Of a stretch of DNA of 64,000 bases, positions 1-16,380 are shown in pieces (within the stretch, counting starts at the first letter, position 1; each line of letters begins with the position of its first letter). The position numbers and the translations under genes are program-made. The notes beneath the pieces are model-generated. The model was not told the DNA's origin, ran no database searches, and worked only from the letters and a program-made list of their open reading frames with translations. The DNA comes from Pycnopodia helianthoides. Taxonomy: Eukaryota > Echinodermata > Asteroidea > Forcipulatida > Asteriidae. Location: assembly GCA_032158295.1 (NCBI GenBank), contig CM063257.1, positions 18,072,332 to 18,136,331 on the forward strand. Direction: 5' to 3'.

Positions 1-314
1 ACTGTGGGTGTATAATGATAATGTAACGAACATTGCAACCGTCGGATAACTGCCAGCGTGAGAACGCTCTCTCTCCAGACATTGGACCTGAAGTATAGAC
101 TGTTGTGTTCGCGCCAGCGGGAAAAACGTCGGCCAGGAGCCAAGATGACTCTCTCATTGCTTTGTGTTGATTTAAAGGAGTTGTGTTGTAAAGTTGAGGA
201 TAGAAGACCAGAGTTGTTACGAATAAAGTTGGTTTTTCTCCAGTCCAGTCTCGGCTCCCCTTTTCTTGGTGTTTAGCAGTATTAGAAACAAGGACCCTTA
301 GGCCGTTCGCTACA
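1..314 (+). mobile_element. Possible 3' part of a solo Gypsy-type LTR
   Basis: This stretch shows no coding exon. An AATAAA signal near position 221 is followed by a pyrimidine-rich segment, and the block ends in cgctaca at 308-314, after which the sequence becomes AT-rich. That order (poly(A) signal, R-U5-like segment, terminal ACA) is typical of LTR retrotransposon ends. No left end or target-site duplication can be checked because the window starts inside it. An ordinary intron of RFWD3 is the alternative. Confidence 0.3.
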
Positions 315-485
315 ATAATATTGATAATATTAAGGCATCTGTTACAAAGGTTCCAAAGCACTGTACAAAACGACCAATACAAAGCTGAAAATATGCCTAC
401 AGTTCTAAACGATGTGCCTGAGTTTTAGTGACGTTCCCTTTACTGAACATTTCAAAAGTTGTTAAATTGATAAAGTTGAGCAAAC

Positions 486-3068
486 CTTTTCTTTTCTGAG
501 ATCTTCAAGAGCTCTGTCTCTCTCTGTGGTGTCTAGCGTCTTAAGTGATTTTCCAGCAAATATGACTCGAATGTCCGATTTCTTGGCTTTGGTATTACAT
601 TGAGGACACTTTGGAGATGACTTCAGCCATTTCTCGATGCAGCTGGAAATATAAAACATCTTGAGGTTAGAAAGGATTTGAAATTTTGCATCATGAAGGT
701 TCAGCAGGATGCAGTTACCATGCAATGTACACCATGCACTGATGCTTCATGGAGGCAACAGAGGCAATTGTTTCCAATGCTCACTGTCTTGACACCCCAG
801 GCTACATTGTACATTCCTCTCGCAGAGGTGTCCTTTACTATGGAAAAAGGGACATTATGAGCATGATTTCCAGTACCTTCTGTCCCTCTTTGAATGGGTG
901 AAACAAAGCAGAGCATGGTACATGTAGGTGCATGCCTGTGCTCGCTAAACGATGGAATGTCCTGTTGAATATACACGTTAGCCGTCCAACTTGTTCAAAA
1001 ATGGCTCACATAAGCCAGTCCAGAAAAACTTGCATGCAAGGTTAAAGCAAAACCAGTTTACTAAATGTACATTACATCTAGTTCAGTTCTCAGTCCAACA
1101 GAATCAAACAGAGCGAAACAAGCAAGAAATGGTGTTAAATTTCACATAATTTCAACTACACTGTACATGTACCTCTTGCCAAAGAGATGTCCGCACTTTA
1201 GAGAAGCTAGACGATGCTCTCCCGAGTTTGTCCAAAGCTCATAACAAATTATACACATTTGCTGAAATAAAAACAACATTATAAGTAACAACATTAAAAA
1301 CACAGACAATTTCTATGTAGCACTATCAACTTTTCATTAAATGAAACGCAGGGTGGGGGTTCGAATCCCGGTTATGACACTTCTTTCCTTGAGCAAGACA
1401 GTTGATTCTTTTCACCAGGGAGTAATTGGTAACCTGTGAGGCAGAGATGGTGCTTGTGATTGATTTAGTTAGATACACCATGTACTTGGCAGGCTGTATC
1501 AGCGTTTTCCCTTAACAGTGTGTATGTACGTTGACCAAATGCCAGTTAAACCACCCAATGACCAGTCAGAATTCTGTCCCACTAGTCCAGCTAGCTAGTT
1601 GAATTGCTCACCACTGCTGCATGTAAATCACTGATTGCTCACCATTGCTCACTGCTGCATGTAAATCACTGACTGTTCAGATCAATTGCTTCAAATTACA
1701 AGTCCTTTACAGACTACTTTACTGGTCTATATTTTGGAGTTTCCTTTCAACAAGGAAACCCCAAAATATGGACCAGTAAAAAAGCTGGTGGACCAGCGAA
1801 ATAGCAAGCTGACTAGTCCTGCTGGCTGGTCGCTGAAAAAGTTAAGGGCAAATCTTGTGTATACTTCCCCAGAAGCTGAGATGGTTTAAAGAATGAAACA
1901 GAAATGGTCATGCACCACATTTGTTGAATTTGATGAATACAAAAATAATTCCAGGCACTATTATCAGACTTACCGCTTCTTCATCATCACTTTTATCATC
2001 TGCATCATTTTTAGAGCCGGATGCAATACTCTTTTGGTTTGTTGAAGTACTTGGTCCCGACAGAGCTGCTGTAGATATATAAGGTCCTCTTGAAGACATT
2101 GCCGTTTCTTCGACTTCCATCGGTTCCTCATCAGTTGCAAGATCAATGACGTCAGAGTCAGTTGCATCATCATGATCAATAACAATTTGCGCGATTCGAC
2201 GACGTGCTGGGCGTGGTGCTAGGACAACAACAGTATCTGATTGGTTGGATAGTAATTGCGATAGATCAATGGCTGCCGGGTGTGGTCTTTCATCATCGTC
2301 ATCAAGGGAATCTAAAACTATTCGGTTGCGATGATTGGGAGCATGTATCACCTCTGAGGCTTCTTCATATTCCTGTGGTTCTGATTGGTTAGTTTGATCA
2401 GCATTTCTTGAAATGGACAGTTGTGATTGGTTGCTTTGAGACAGAGGCAGATTTGATTGGACATCTGGCAAAGGAATTCGAAGAAGTGATTGGTTACTTG
2501 TTGATGGACCCTCTGTGGCTCTATGTGTTGATTGGCTGGTTGATGTTCTTCTTGGATGATCATTTAGAACTGATTCACTGTTTTCATCTCCTTGACTGCT
2601 ATTGATGACTGTATCTGGTCCATCTACAGTTCTTACTCTTAGTCTTAGTTCCTCTGACTGGTTGGATTCTAAACCTACATGTAGTTGACCGATTGTTTCA
2701 TTCTGCACGATCGGATGATGCGATGATGCTGCTCCACCACCATCATTTCTTGGTTCATTTGATCTCCGAAGAGGATTAAGAAAAAGCTGTGTTTCTTCCT
2801 CTGCAAGTGGCACGGATTGGTTAACTCTGGTTCCTGGTTGGTGGTTGAGTTCCACAGGTGACATTGGTCTTCTTATTTGTTCCGTTTGTGGATTATTTCC
2901 TCTGCCCTCATTCCTTGGGTGTAATTCTGTGTCTTCATCCTCTAGACCTGTGTCACTGATGTAAGTATCATAATCATCATTATTAACTGTAGTGGCATCC
3001 GAGTCATACTCTGTGATTTCATCATGTGTGCTGCCAGATGTTTGCTGCACCACACTGGCCATTGTCAT
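486..3068 (-). CDS. RFWD3: RFWD3, RING/WD40 E3 ubiquitin ligase, N-terminal exons (partial)
   Basis: Minus-strand exons: 1974-3068 (365 codons from ATG), 1173-1261 and 486-642, each with GT-AG borders and matching phase (447 codons). The first exon is acidic, low-complexity and rich in Ser and Gln, with repeated NQS triplets. Exons 2 and 3 form a RING: C368-x2-C371, then H381, C388, H390, C396, C407 and C410, with [16 protein letters not shown] and KCPQCN, followed by [20 protein letters not shown]. This matches vertebrate RFWD3 closely, where the RING is followed by a coiled coil and WD40 repeats; those lie off the left edge. RFWD3 is known to ubiquitinate RPA and RAD51 at stalled forks and interstrand crosslinks. 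An acceptor at about 3089 (tcttttag) puts a 5'-UTR exon further right; a donor near 6219 is a weak candidate. The open frame past 1974 is intron. Confidence 0.9.
701..1172. other. RFWD3 intron with dispersed-repeat fragment
   Basis: Intron between RFWD3 coding exons 2 and 3. At about 790-850 a segment reading ctcgcagaggtgtccttt resembles pieces at 21960-22000 and 55975-56010, so it is probably part of an interspersed repeat. No other function is visible. Confidence 0.4.
1351..1500 (+). mobile_element. Fragment of tRNA-derived SINE
   Basis: A B-box-like ggttcgaatcccggtt is followed by cttgagcaagacagtt, the same order as in the fuller SINE copies at 9965 and 53873. The A-box half is missing. 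It lies inside a RFWD3 intron. Confidence 0.45.
1500..1856. mobile_element. Short inverted-repeat element
   Basis: The left end (agcgttttcccttaacag) is mirrored by gttaagggcaaa near 1840-1855. The inside holds ctagctagctag-type and accagt motifs and a 20-nt hairpin around 1735-1765 (ttggagtttcctttc / ggaaaccccaaaat). Related fragments lie at 3895-4090 and 21375-21450. It looks like a non-autonomous DNA transposon in a RFWD3 intron. Confidence 0.45.
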
Positions 3069-3089
3069 CTAGGAAATCTGCATGCTAAA

Positions 3090-4600
3090 AGAGACATAAA
3101 TATATATATATCAGTATACACAGTAATGAAATTCTGCAAAGCTTTTTAGCTAAACTCCCCAAATAATAATGATTTACACAACCAGAGTTTGACCTTAATA
3201 GCAGTCACCTGCTTGCCAGTGGTGGGTGGGTCAAAACACTTCAATTGTTGTAGTCAGCGGGGCCAGTAAACAATGCTTATTCTAGATAGCTTCAATTGAA
3301 TTATAAGTCCGATCATAAGACGTGTCAAATACAATTCTAGACACAAAATTAAGCACAATTTTCACTCAAACTTGATCACCAATGTACAAAGTCACCCAGT
3401 GCTGCTGATCTAGTGATAAGAATGATGCGCTCATTAAGTTTTAACCAGGCTTTTTAGTCTTATTTTGGAGCCTGATAACGCAGGTGATTACAGGAGATAA
3501 AGATTGTTCAATATTGCAACTCATCACAGTGACGCCAGGCCATTTTGTGGATGGGTGTGTACTGTACTTGTGAATTTGGAACTTTGCCAAATTTGTGACT
3601 TTCTTTGTCTGGGGGCAGGATTGTAAAAACAGGAGGCGTGATTATTCAAACAGGGTGGCGTTGTAGTCAACAACTTTGCTGGCATTACACAGAGAGGCCA
3701 TGGCCTCTGTTGGCCTTGTCTTGGCCTTGGTGCCCCTTCAAAAAATTCCCATAGACTTTAAGATTTCCAATGGATTGGAAGTACCCTTTGCAAAATGAAA
3801 GACGCCTTGCCCTCTCTAAGATGGAAGTCCAGGCCTGATAACCAACATTCTATTCTATTTTATAGCTAAATGACCTACCCCTTATTAACAGGGTTTGCCC
3901 GTAACTTTTTCAGTGTCATTTCACTAGTCCGTCAACTTTTTCACTAGTCCATACTTTATAAAATTATTCACAATAGGGATACTATTCAACACTGAACTAG
4001 CCAGCCGGGCTACTTAGAGAGAAGTTTGACTGGTCTTCAGTTCAAGTGTTTTAACTGGCATTTGGCAAGTGAACCTCTGTTAAGGGAGAACGCTGTACTA
4101 GAAGCTACGTAACAAGAAATACGTTAAAAGCCGGTGGGAGCTACAATGTAAACTGTTTGAAATTAGTTGACTCATACATGTCACACTCATAACATACATG
4201 TACATGTACTCAAGTATGGTAATAAACCACAAGGGAAACTAACTGGGTAAGTTTTTAATAATTCGGGTTAATTTGGGGTTGAACAAAGAAACATTGACTA
4301 GAGCGGAATTTGAAGCAACAATCTCCTCAGGAGTGCCAACGTTGTACCAACTGAGCCAGCTAGCCCTTTATTGGCTTTATTTTCTTTGTTCAACCCAAAA
4401 TCATAGTCCTCAGATGAAAGGATGGTAGTGAATAAATTCTCCTGCATCGAAAATATTTTCAATCTAAAACTTTGCTAGATGCAAAATTGCTGGTTGAAAT
4501 TGTTCTCTGGAGGTTCATACGTGACAGCCATTTTTGTCCCCATCCCCACATAAGAATATTCTTTTTGAAGTTTCCTATCCTATTAATAGTCAGGTAGTAC
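3090..4600. other. Upstream intron/UTR region of RFWD3 with degraded repeats
   Basis: No coding exon was found. Recognisable pieces are 3700-3837 (minus copy of a repeat also at 8928-9095), 3895-4090 (relative of the 1500-1856 element) and 4255-4400 (tRNA-derived SINE with accaactgagc, reverse orientation, related to copies at 20430 and 22340). Confidence 0.45.
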
Positions 4601-4619
4601 GTAGGACGGATTATGGTCA

Positions 4620-5614
4620 ACCAAAGTCATCTCGGTCCAAAGCCATCTCGGTCCCAAGTCATCTCGGTCCCAAGTCAACACAGACTGAACAGGATGATGG
4701 GAAGTGGCGGGAAGTAATTGGCTGTATCACGAAATAAGTAACTGACAAATTGATGTAGGACAATTAAAGACCATGTTTTGGTTGAAAATAATATAAATGA
4801 AACTTTCAAGTGAAAATACACTAAAATAATAAAGAATAGCCACATTTTTAAGGAAAACTAAGCAGTACTTAACTGATTTAAGTATTTTAAAAAGTTAAGA
4901 ACTAAAAAGAACATGTTTGGTTGCCAATTTAGGTAAACTATGTATAGGCATAGATGCTGATCATTAAAACAAAACAAAAGTAATTGTATTAATTTCAAGT
5001 AAAATTCCAATAAATATTTGGTCCCAAGTAAATAATAATTTTAAAAAATTAAAGGAACATTACAGAATTGGTTTTTGCTAACAAAACAGTTGCTGGCAGT
5101 GTAAGCATTTTATGTAATCCACCATATACAAAAACTGACAAACCTGTAGAAGCTTGAGATCGATCGGCCATCTGGGTCACGAGAAAATATAGAAAAACCG
5201 AAAAAAAATTTGCATGAAATCATATACTGATATAGATTCAACAAATGAATAAAACGCTCACTGAGCGATAAACTCGTCAAATATGGCATTTCAAACAGAA
5301 ATATTTCAAGGGATGTTTTCTACTAATACTATCATCACCATTAGATGTATATTTTACAAGTATATTTTACAAGCTTTTTTCTTACTAATTCTGTAATGTT
5401 CTTTTAATGTATGAAAATTAAACCACAAGCTCAGTTAGTCAAAAGTCATGAAAGTAGGCTCACTTCATTTAACCGTTCAGTCTGAGTTGATTGGGATTGA
5501 CCCAGTTGACTTGGCCTTGGGACTGAGTTGACTTGGGACCGAGTTGACTTGGGACCGAGTTGACTTGGGACTGAGATGAATTGGGACCGAGATGACTTGG
5601 GACCAAGATGACCG
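4620..5614. mobile_element. TIR element with tandemly repeated 16-bp ends
   Basis: The left end (4621-4691) has 16-bp units of the type gtcccaagtcatctcg, ending in cagactgaac. The right end (5463-5614) has the reverse complement: gttcagtctg followed by about six units of tgacttgggaccgagt. The two ends therefore form an inverted repeat composed of tandem subrepeats around a ~800-bp AT-rich core. No transposase is seen, so it would be non-autonomous. The core contains the dispersed repeat at 5053-5300. Confidence 0.5.
5053..5300 (+). repeat. Dispersed repeat, copy 1 (second copy at 46359-46585)
   Basis: About 230 bp is nearly the same as 46359-46585 in the same orientation. Shared landmarks are aaaggaacattacagaat, gagatcgatcggccatctgg and aaaacgctcactgagcgata. 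The second copy lies 41 kb away, upstream of the ZIP transporter gene, so this is an interspersed family. Confidence 0.7.
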
Positions 5615-5619
5615 GTACC

Positions 5620-6300
5620 CCGGCCGTAGGACAATTTGACTAGAACTAGAATTAGAAAGGCAGGGACTAGGCCAGCAGGTGCAACAACATGTAGCTGGTA
5701 CGCGTAGTACACTACTACCGCATGCTAACTGACTAAAGAAGCACTTGCATGACTGGCACTGGCAGGACCTAAAATATGAATATGTATGACTATATTTAAA
5801 TATTGATAACCTTAGTTTTCTTTTTCTCATTGGTGGCTCCTGGGATTTTTTTTGATTTTTTTTAAGTTTCACCAATTTTCTATGAAATGCATAACCTGCA
5901 AAATTTGTGCACTATTACATACACTGTCAACAGTCACAAAAGAGTAATGTTACCGTAGAGTTAAAAAAAAAAACGTAATTCTATGCGTAAACACAATTAT
6001 TTAATTTTAAAAACTAAAAGTTTAACGTTATTTACTGTTGACTGTTGTTATCTAATGTTAGTCATTTTTGTCCAAATACCAAAAGTTTAACACTCACAGT
6101 TCGTGCAATTTTCACTTACAAAGAGAAACATCATAATGACAATTATTTACGGACAAGAAAAGTGAGATAAATATTAAAACTAAACTTAAAAACACAAGTA
6201 AAAACCAAATGACCAACCTGTCTAGAGCTAGACGTCCATTCTCGATCACACAAACTCCCGCCACACACTGGTACTTGAAAATGAGATCGTCTGGTTCCTT
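5620..6300. other. AT-rich region, possible RFWD3 5'-UTR exon near its right end
   Basis: No coding signal. On the minus strand a GC-richer segment at about 6220-6300 ends in a donor-like ctagacag|gttggt, which could be the non-coding first exon of RFWD3. This is inference. Confidence 0.3.
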
Positions 6301-7011
6301 TTTAATGATGCATTACACACTGTTGATTTGACGCATTAGTGAGTCTGGGGATGATATGTGAATAATGTTTACAAATAATTTTATTTATTAACCATCATTT
6401 CGTTTTAGTTTTCAATCATTAACATTTTAAACTGCATGCACATGTAATAATAATAAATAATAATAATAGAAAGAAAAACTTTTTTTTTACAAATCGTGTT
6501 TTTACTTTAATAGCCTTAACGTTGTGCACACATTTTCCTTATTTTTTCTTCTGACACAGTAAAGGCTAATGCAAATGTTGCTTAGCTGCTGTCTCTCGAC
6601 TCGGCTTCTTATGTCCCGCGTAATGAGCTAATTCAGAGCTGTTAGCAAGCAAAACTTTTCGGCAGGAGAAATTCAAGTCTCTGTAATTTTAAATTTAACA
6701 GTTATACTTAGTCCACATAGTTGTTAATGAATTAAAGGACTCAGGTATGACAAAAAATTGAGTGAATGTATTATTTAAGCATGATAGCGATACCAAAGGG
6801 CCTTTCATTCTGATGAGGGCGCTATACAACACTAACGGCAGTCTTTGCCCTTTTCGAAATGTTAACTTCAGCTCCGGCTTCGTCAACTGTTTGTATGCAA
6901 CGACTGGCCGAGCCTGAGCCGAAGGTAACTGCAGTTGTTTCGAAAAGGGCTCTTGGCTACCGGTTATGAGCTACAGCGCCCTCAGTCGACACAGTACAAG
7001 TAAGTGTCAAG
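6300..7011. promoter_or_regulatory. Shared upstream region of RFWD3 and METTL1 with a large inverted repeat
   Basis: RFWD3 is read leftward and METTL1 rightward from this region, a head-to-head pair. Inside it, 6815-6983 is an imperfect palindrome: gagggcgct at 6815 mirrors agcgccctc at 6975, and gcccttttcgaaa at 6847 mirrors tttcgaaaagggc at 6938. The palindrome ends 28 bp before the METTL1 ATG, so it probably overlaps its core promoter or 5' UTR. No TATA box was recognised. Confidence 0.45.
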
Positions 7012-12327
<5,316 letters not shown>

Positions 12328-12407
12328 CAAAGTGTTTGAAAAGAACTGAAAATAAGCTGACTTTAAATGGGTGTAAGGCTGTGACATGATACCAAATTGT
12401 CTATCGT

Positions 12408-12800
12408 TTAACCCTCCTACTCTTGGTACCATTTTCGAGTTGACCAACCATTTGAACTTTGCACACGTTGTGTAGATGCATTCACCTCATGATGTTATAT
12501 TGCAGGCTGGCATACAGTTTATCTATCATACAAAACCAAGGTGGATGATATTGAAAGTCCGCACAGTAGGAGGGTTGACAGTGTACATCCATTTACCACA
12601 TTAATCATAAGGCATTGTTTGTTATTGTTTATCAATTACTTGAAACCGCAGCAGACTACATTGAATGGTCAGACAGTAGGAGGGTCAACTGTGTACCGTG
12701 TGTGCACTCACCACATATGTATGTGCAGTTAATCTATCATTAAAAACCACATTGGCATATTACATGGTCAGACAGTAGGAGGGTTGACCTTGTGCTGTGT
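12408..12800. mobile_element. piggyBac-like MITE copy, internally reduplicated
   Basis: Begins ttaaccctcctactcttgg just after the METTL1 stop codon and contains three copies of cagtaggagggt within ~200 bp, separated by pieces of the same unit seen at 14214-14600. The right TTAA end is not clear here, so the copy is rearranged. Confidence 0.5.
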
Positions 12801-12809
12801 ACGCGACTA

Positions 12810-13678
12810 AATTCTGTTCACTTTTTTGAAGTAATTTTATATGCATTGTTTTGAACATAATGAAGGAAAATTGTTCATGTGGGTAAAAAATTCCATGCGA
12901 GCGCCGTTGAGAAACAAACAATCATTTTTTACTGGTCTTAGTCATCAATGTTAGTACAGGACCTAGTAGGAGGGGGGATCTTGCATAACTTAAAATCATA
13001 TTGTACACTCACCAAGTCAATTCTTTATCATAATTATACATTTTATTAATACTCATAATTTGCCGATTGACATAATGTGTATAGTGGCAAGTACTAAACT
13101 ATATTAAAGTTAAGCTCGTTGCTTCTTAAACCAGAAAATAATAAGAAAATGTTTGTTTTATTTAAGCAGAATTAATTGTGTCTGAGCAATACCTGTAAGT
13201 GTAATGTACAACCCTCTCATATCACACACAGATCCTTGTCAATTGATTGGTGGAACATGTGTCACATGTCGTCCTAATTTTGCCATGTATTCACAACTGC
13301 AACTCTCAAAAATTTGACTTTTGAAAGACTTCTGTCCAACAAGGATTATTATTGGATACTTCATTGATTCCAAATTAATCACTCCCAGTACAGAAAAGTG
13401 TCTCCCCTGGCGGTGAACTGAGCCAGGTGGTACAAAATGAAATTGCGGATTGAAGCAAAATTTATGCAGTTGCAAACTGACAAGAATGCAGAACATACAA
13501 CGTGCAATGATTCCATCTAAATCCAAAGTGTGAGTTCTTGACACATAGAGGTCATTCAGGTCAAGGAAAAGACTAACAATTTCACACATATAAAACCCCT
13601 CCCATTCACTTTCTTAACATTTAAGAATGAATGTACAAATGTACATGTACTAACAACCAAAACATGAACTTTGTCATC
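12810..13678. other. Downstream of METTL1, no gene seen
   Basis: AT-rich, with no exon-like open frame on either strand that I recognise. It probably includes the METTL1 3' UTR; the polyadenylation site was not identified. Confidence 0.35.
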
Positions 13679-14213
13679 ATTAACCCTCCTACTCTTGGTA
13701 TCATTTTCTAGCGAGGTGACCAATCCTATGAAACCATTCCAATGCATGGTTTGTGTATGGTGGGTTTGTGTGGTGGTAGGTATACATATTCAAGCCATGG
13801 ACCTGTAACACAAGAGGACAATAGGTTCACTGGTTGTGTGAAGGTCCTCAGTTGGACAGTGTGTACAAAACCAATGGGAGCTGTTGCCAAAAAGGTCAAG
13901 TACAAATAAAAGAGGGACGGTCCCCAATTGCAGGTGTTTACACATGAGTGAGTGTCTACCTATTGAAACCAAGGACTTAAACAAAAGGGATCCGGGTGTT
14001 TTGACAGCGAGGACGTCCTCCAATGGGGACGTCGCTAAAAAAAAAACTAAATCCAAACAATGGGAGGACAAAGAGAAGTTTTTGATTTACGGGGTTCACA
14101 AACGTGTGTGTGTGTGTGTGTGTGTGTTGTGCAAATGCATTCTCCATACATGTATGATATCTTGCTGGCTGTCACACATGTACATGTAGTTTATCTATCA
14201 TTCAAAACATTAA

Positions 14214-14600
14214 TGGATGATATTGAATGGTTTGACAGTAGGAAGGTTGACTGTGAACTGTGTAGTAAACATTCACCACATGATATTATATCATGGTTGG
14301 TTAGGTATCTATCACTCAAAACCACAGTGGATGATATTGAATGGTCTGAAAGTAGGAAGGTTGACTGTGAACTGTGTAGTAAACATTCACCACATGATAT
14401 TATATCATGGCTGGTTAGGTATCTATCACTCAAAACCACAGTGGATGATATTGAATGGTCTGAAAGTAGGAAGGTTGACTGTGAACTATGTAGTAAACAT
14501 TCACCACATGATATTATATCATGGCTGGTTAGGTATCTATCACTCAAAACCACAGTGGATGATATTGAATGGTCTGACAGTAGGAGGGTTTGACTGTGTA
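14214..14600 (+). repeat. 114-bp tandem repeat, about 3.5 copies
   Basis: Period 114 bp, measured between tattgaatgg occurrences at 14221, 14335, 14449 and 14563. Units contain gtaggaaggttgactgtg and are nearly identical. Because 114 is divisible by three the frames stay open, producing spurious long open frames on both strands. Confidence 0.9.
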
Positions 14601-14603
14601 TGT

Positions 14604-14841
14604 GTTGGGCGCGATCGGTCAATCTGCGCGATCAACCGATCGCGCTGCGCTATTGAAAGATCTATTGTTCGCGCAGCAATCGGTCGATCGCGCAACAATC
14701 GGTCGATCGCGCAACAATCGGTCGATCGTGCAATGAACATCTTTGCGCGATCGACCGATCGCGCTACAAGTGATTTTTGCGCGATCGGTCGATAGCGCAG
14801 CGCGATCTGTTGATCGCGCAGATTGACCGATCGCGCCCAAC
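14604..14841. mobile_element. CGATCG-rich foldback insertion
   Basis: The outer ~48 bp on each side (gttgggcgcgatcggtcaat ... attgaccgatcgcgcccaac) are inverted with a single mismatch (ccgatc against cagatc). The inside has repeats of caatcggtcgatcgcg. It is much richer in CpG than its surroundings and interrupts the piggyBac-like element. Confidence 0.8.
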
Positions 14842-14932
14842 ATCTGCATTCGCCACATAATATTGCAGGCTGGCATATCATTCAAAACCACAGTAGATAT
14901 ATTGAATGGTCAGAAAGTAGGAGGGTTAAAGT

Positions 14933-16050
14933 ATTCATTTGCAATTCAGAATGACAACAAATAAAAAAATGTATTTACATTCTTAATAACCGTCATCATT
15001 TATGACCAAGCATATGTCAAATAATCTAAAGAGAAGTTAAGATGTAATTTAAAAGTGATTCCAATTCCAATGGAACAAAGTGATATGTTGATAAGTTTGG
15101 GGGGGGGGATAAAAGTAAGATCAGAAGGGCGGGAATGAAAATAAAATCAGAAGGGGGAGTGTCTATTTCAACAAATAGCAAGATTACAGTCCTAAATCCT
15201 TCTATATCAAATTGCCAAAGTGCAGAATTCAGAGGGACTGGGGCAGGTAAGACCAAATAATTGCTTTTCACAGGGTCCGGCATTCTACTCTTATTTAAGT
15301 CCAAACAATTTAAGGGAGAAGAGGATATAGGTGGATTGAGGCCAAAATACCTCATCTGGATACTAACTTAGCTTTTATTTTGGAGTTTGTAAAAAGTAAT
15401 TGCATCGATTGCTCCTTTTGCAGTAATTGGTTATGATGGAATGCACTTTTTCAAGAAGGAAACTTGCTGTACCATAATTATGTACTCTACTCAAATAATA
15501 CAACTTTGTACAACGTAAACATTTTTTAAAAGTATGACATGATTGATTGTTAACAACCTAGCCAAGAGGGACTTACTTGTCAGTCTAATTAGAACATTGA
15601 TTCAAACTCAGGCGTGATTCTTCATTCTTGGGCAATGGAGGTTTTTTTTTCTTAGTAATGAGCACCTCTATGACAGAAACGTAAACTTCAACTAAAACAT
15701 TTCAAGGGGCATCAAGGCAATGACAAGGGACATGGCGCTAATTGTCTCTGTTGCCTCCATGCAGTATTAGGCCTGTAAACTTCAAAAATTTACTTAAACC
15801 ATGCAGTATTAGGCCTGTAAACTTCAAACATTTACTTAAACCCGGTGGAACAAGCATTTTTTTTTATCAAAACGAGATCTTCATCACACTGTATGTTATG
15901 ACAGCATTCGCTTACAAAGATAGCGCCTTATGCTGAAAGGCAGAAGCTCCACGGCAGGTAAATAATCAAGTTTACGACATTTGGGGGAACAAATTTGTGG
16001 GCTTTGTGGAAACATGGATGCAATTGCATCGATCCTATTGAAAGTTCCAC
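14933..16050. other. Intergenic, repeats only
   Basis: No exon recognised. Contains 15690-15780 (repeat related to 8928-9100) and a 38-bp direct duplication near 15765-15835 (gcagtattaggcctgtaaac twice). Confidence 0.4.
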
Positions 16051-16053
16051 AAC

Positions 16054-16380
16054 TCAAAATCACACCACCATTGGTTCAACTGCATTGTGCATTTTGCACT
16101 GGGCCCAATAAAATCACACCACCATTGGTTCAACTGCATTGTGCATTTTGCACTGGGCCCAATAAAATCACACCACCATTGGTTCAACTGCATTGTGCAT
16201 TTTGCACTGGGCCCAATAAAATCACACCACCATTGATTCAACTGCATTGTGCATTTAGCACTGGGCCCAATAAAATCACACCACCATTGGTTCAACTGCA
16301 TTGTGCATTTTGCACTGGGCCCAATAAAATCACACCACCATTGGTTCAACTGCATTGTGCATTTTGCACTGGGCCCAATT
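16054..16380 (+). repeat. 54-bp tandem repeat, six copies
   Basis: Unit aaaatcacaccaccattggt ... gcactgggcccaat, 54 bp, six near-identical copies; the fourth has two substitutions (gattcaac, atttagcac). As 54 is a multiple of three, both strands show open frames, which I do not take as genes. It lies in the METTL1-VPS26 intergenic space. Confidence 0.9.

Larger units (their letters stand above)
13679..14932. mobile_element. Large piggyBac-like TTAA element with internal array and foldback
   Basis: The left end ttaaccctcctactcttgg at 13680 and the right end gtaggagggttaa at 14919-14931 are inverted and each abuts TTAA, the piggyBac target, with terminal CCC/GGG. Inside are the 114-bp array (14214-14600) and the hairpin (14604-14841). 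A compact ~225-bp relative with both TTAA ends lies at 23415-23643. No transposase is present. Confidence 0.5.

Noticed and set aside
58..276. 72-codon frame at the left edge
   Set aside because: No domain; the region looks like LTR or intron sequence.
14060..14891. Repeat-containing frames of 140-190 codons
   Set aside because: The 114-bp period is divisible by three, so frames remain open on both strands; sequence is MITE-derived.
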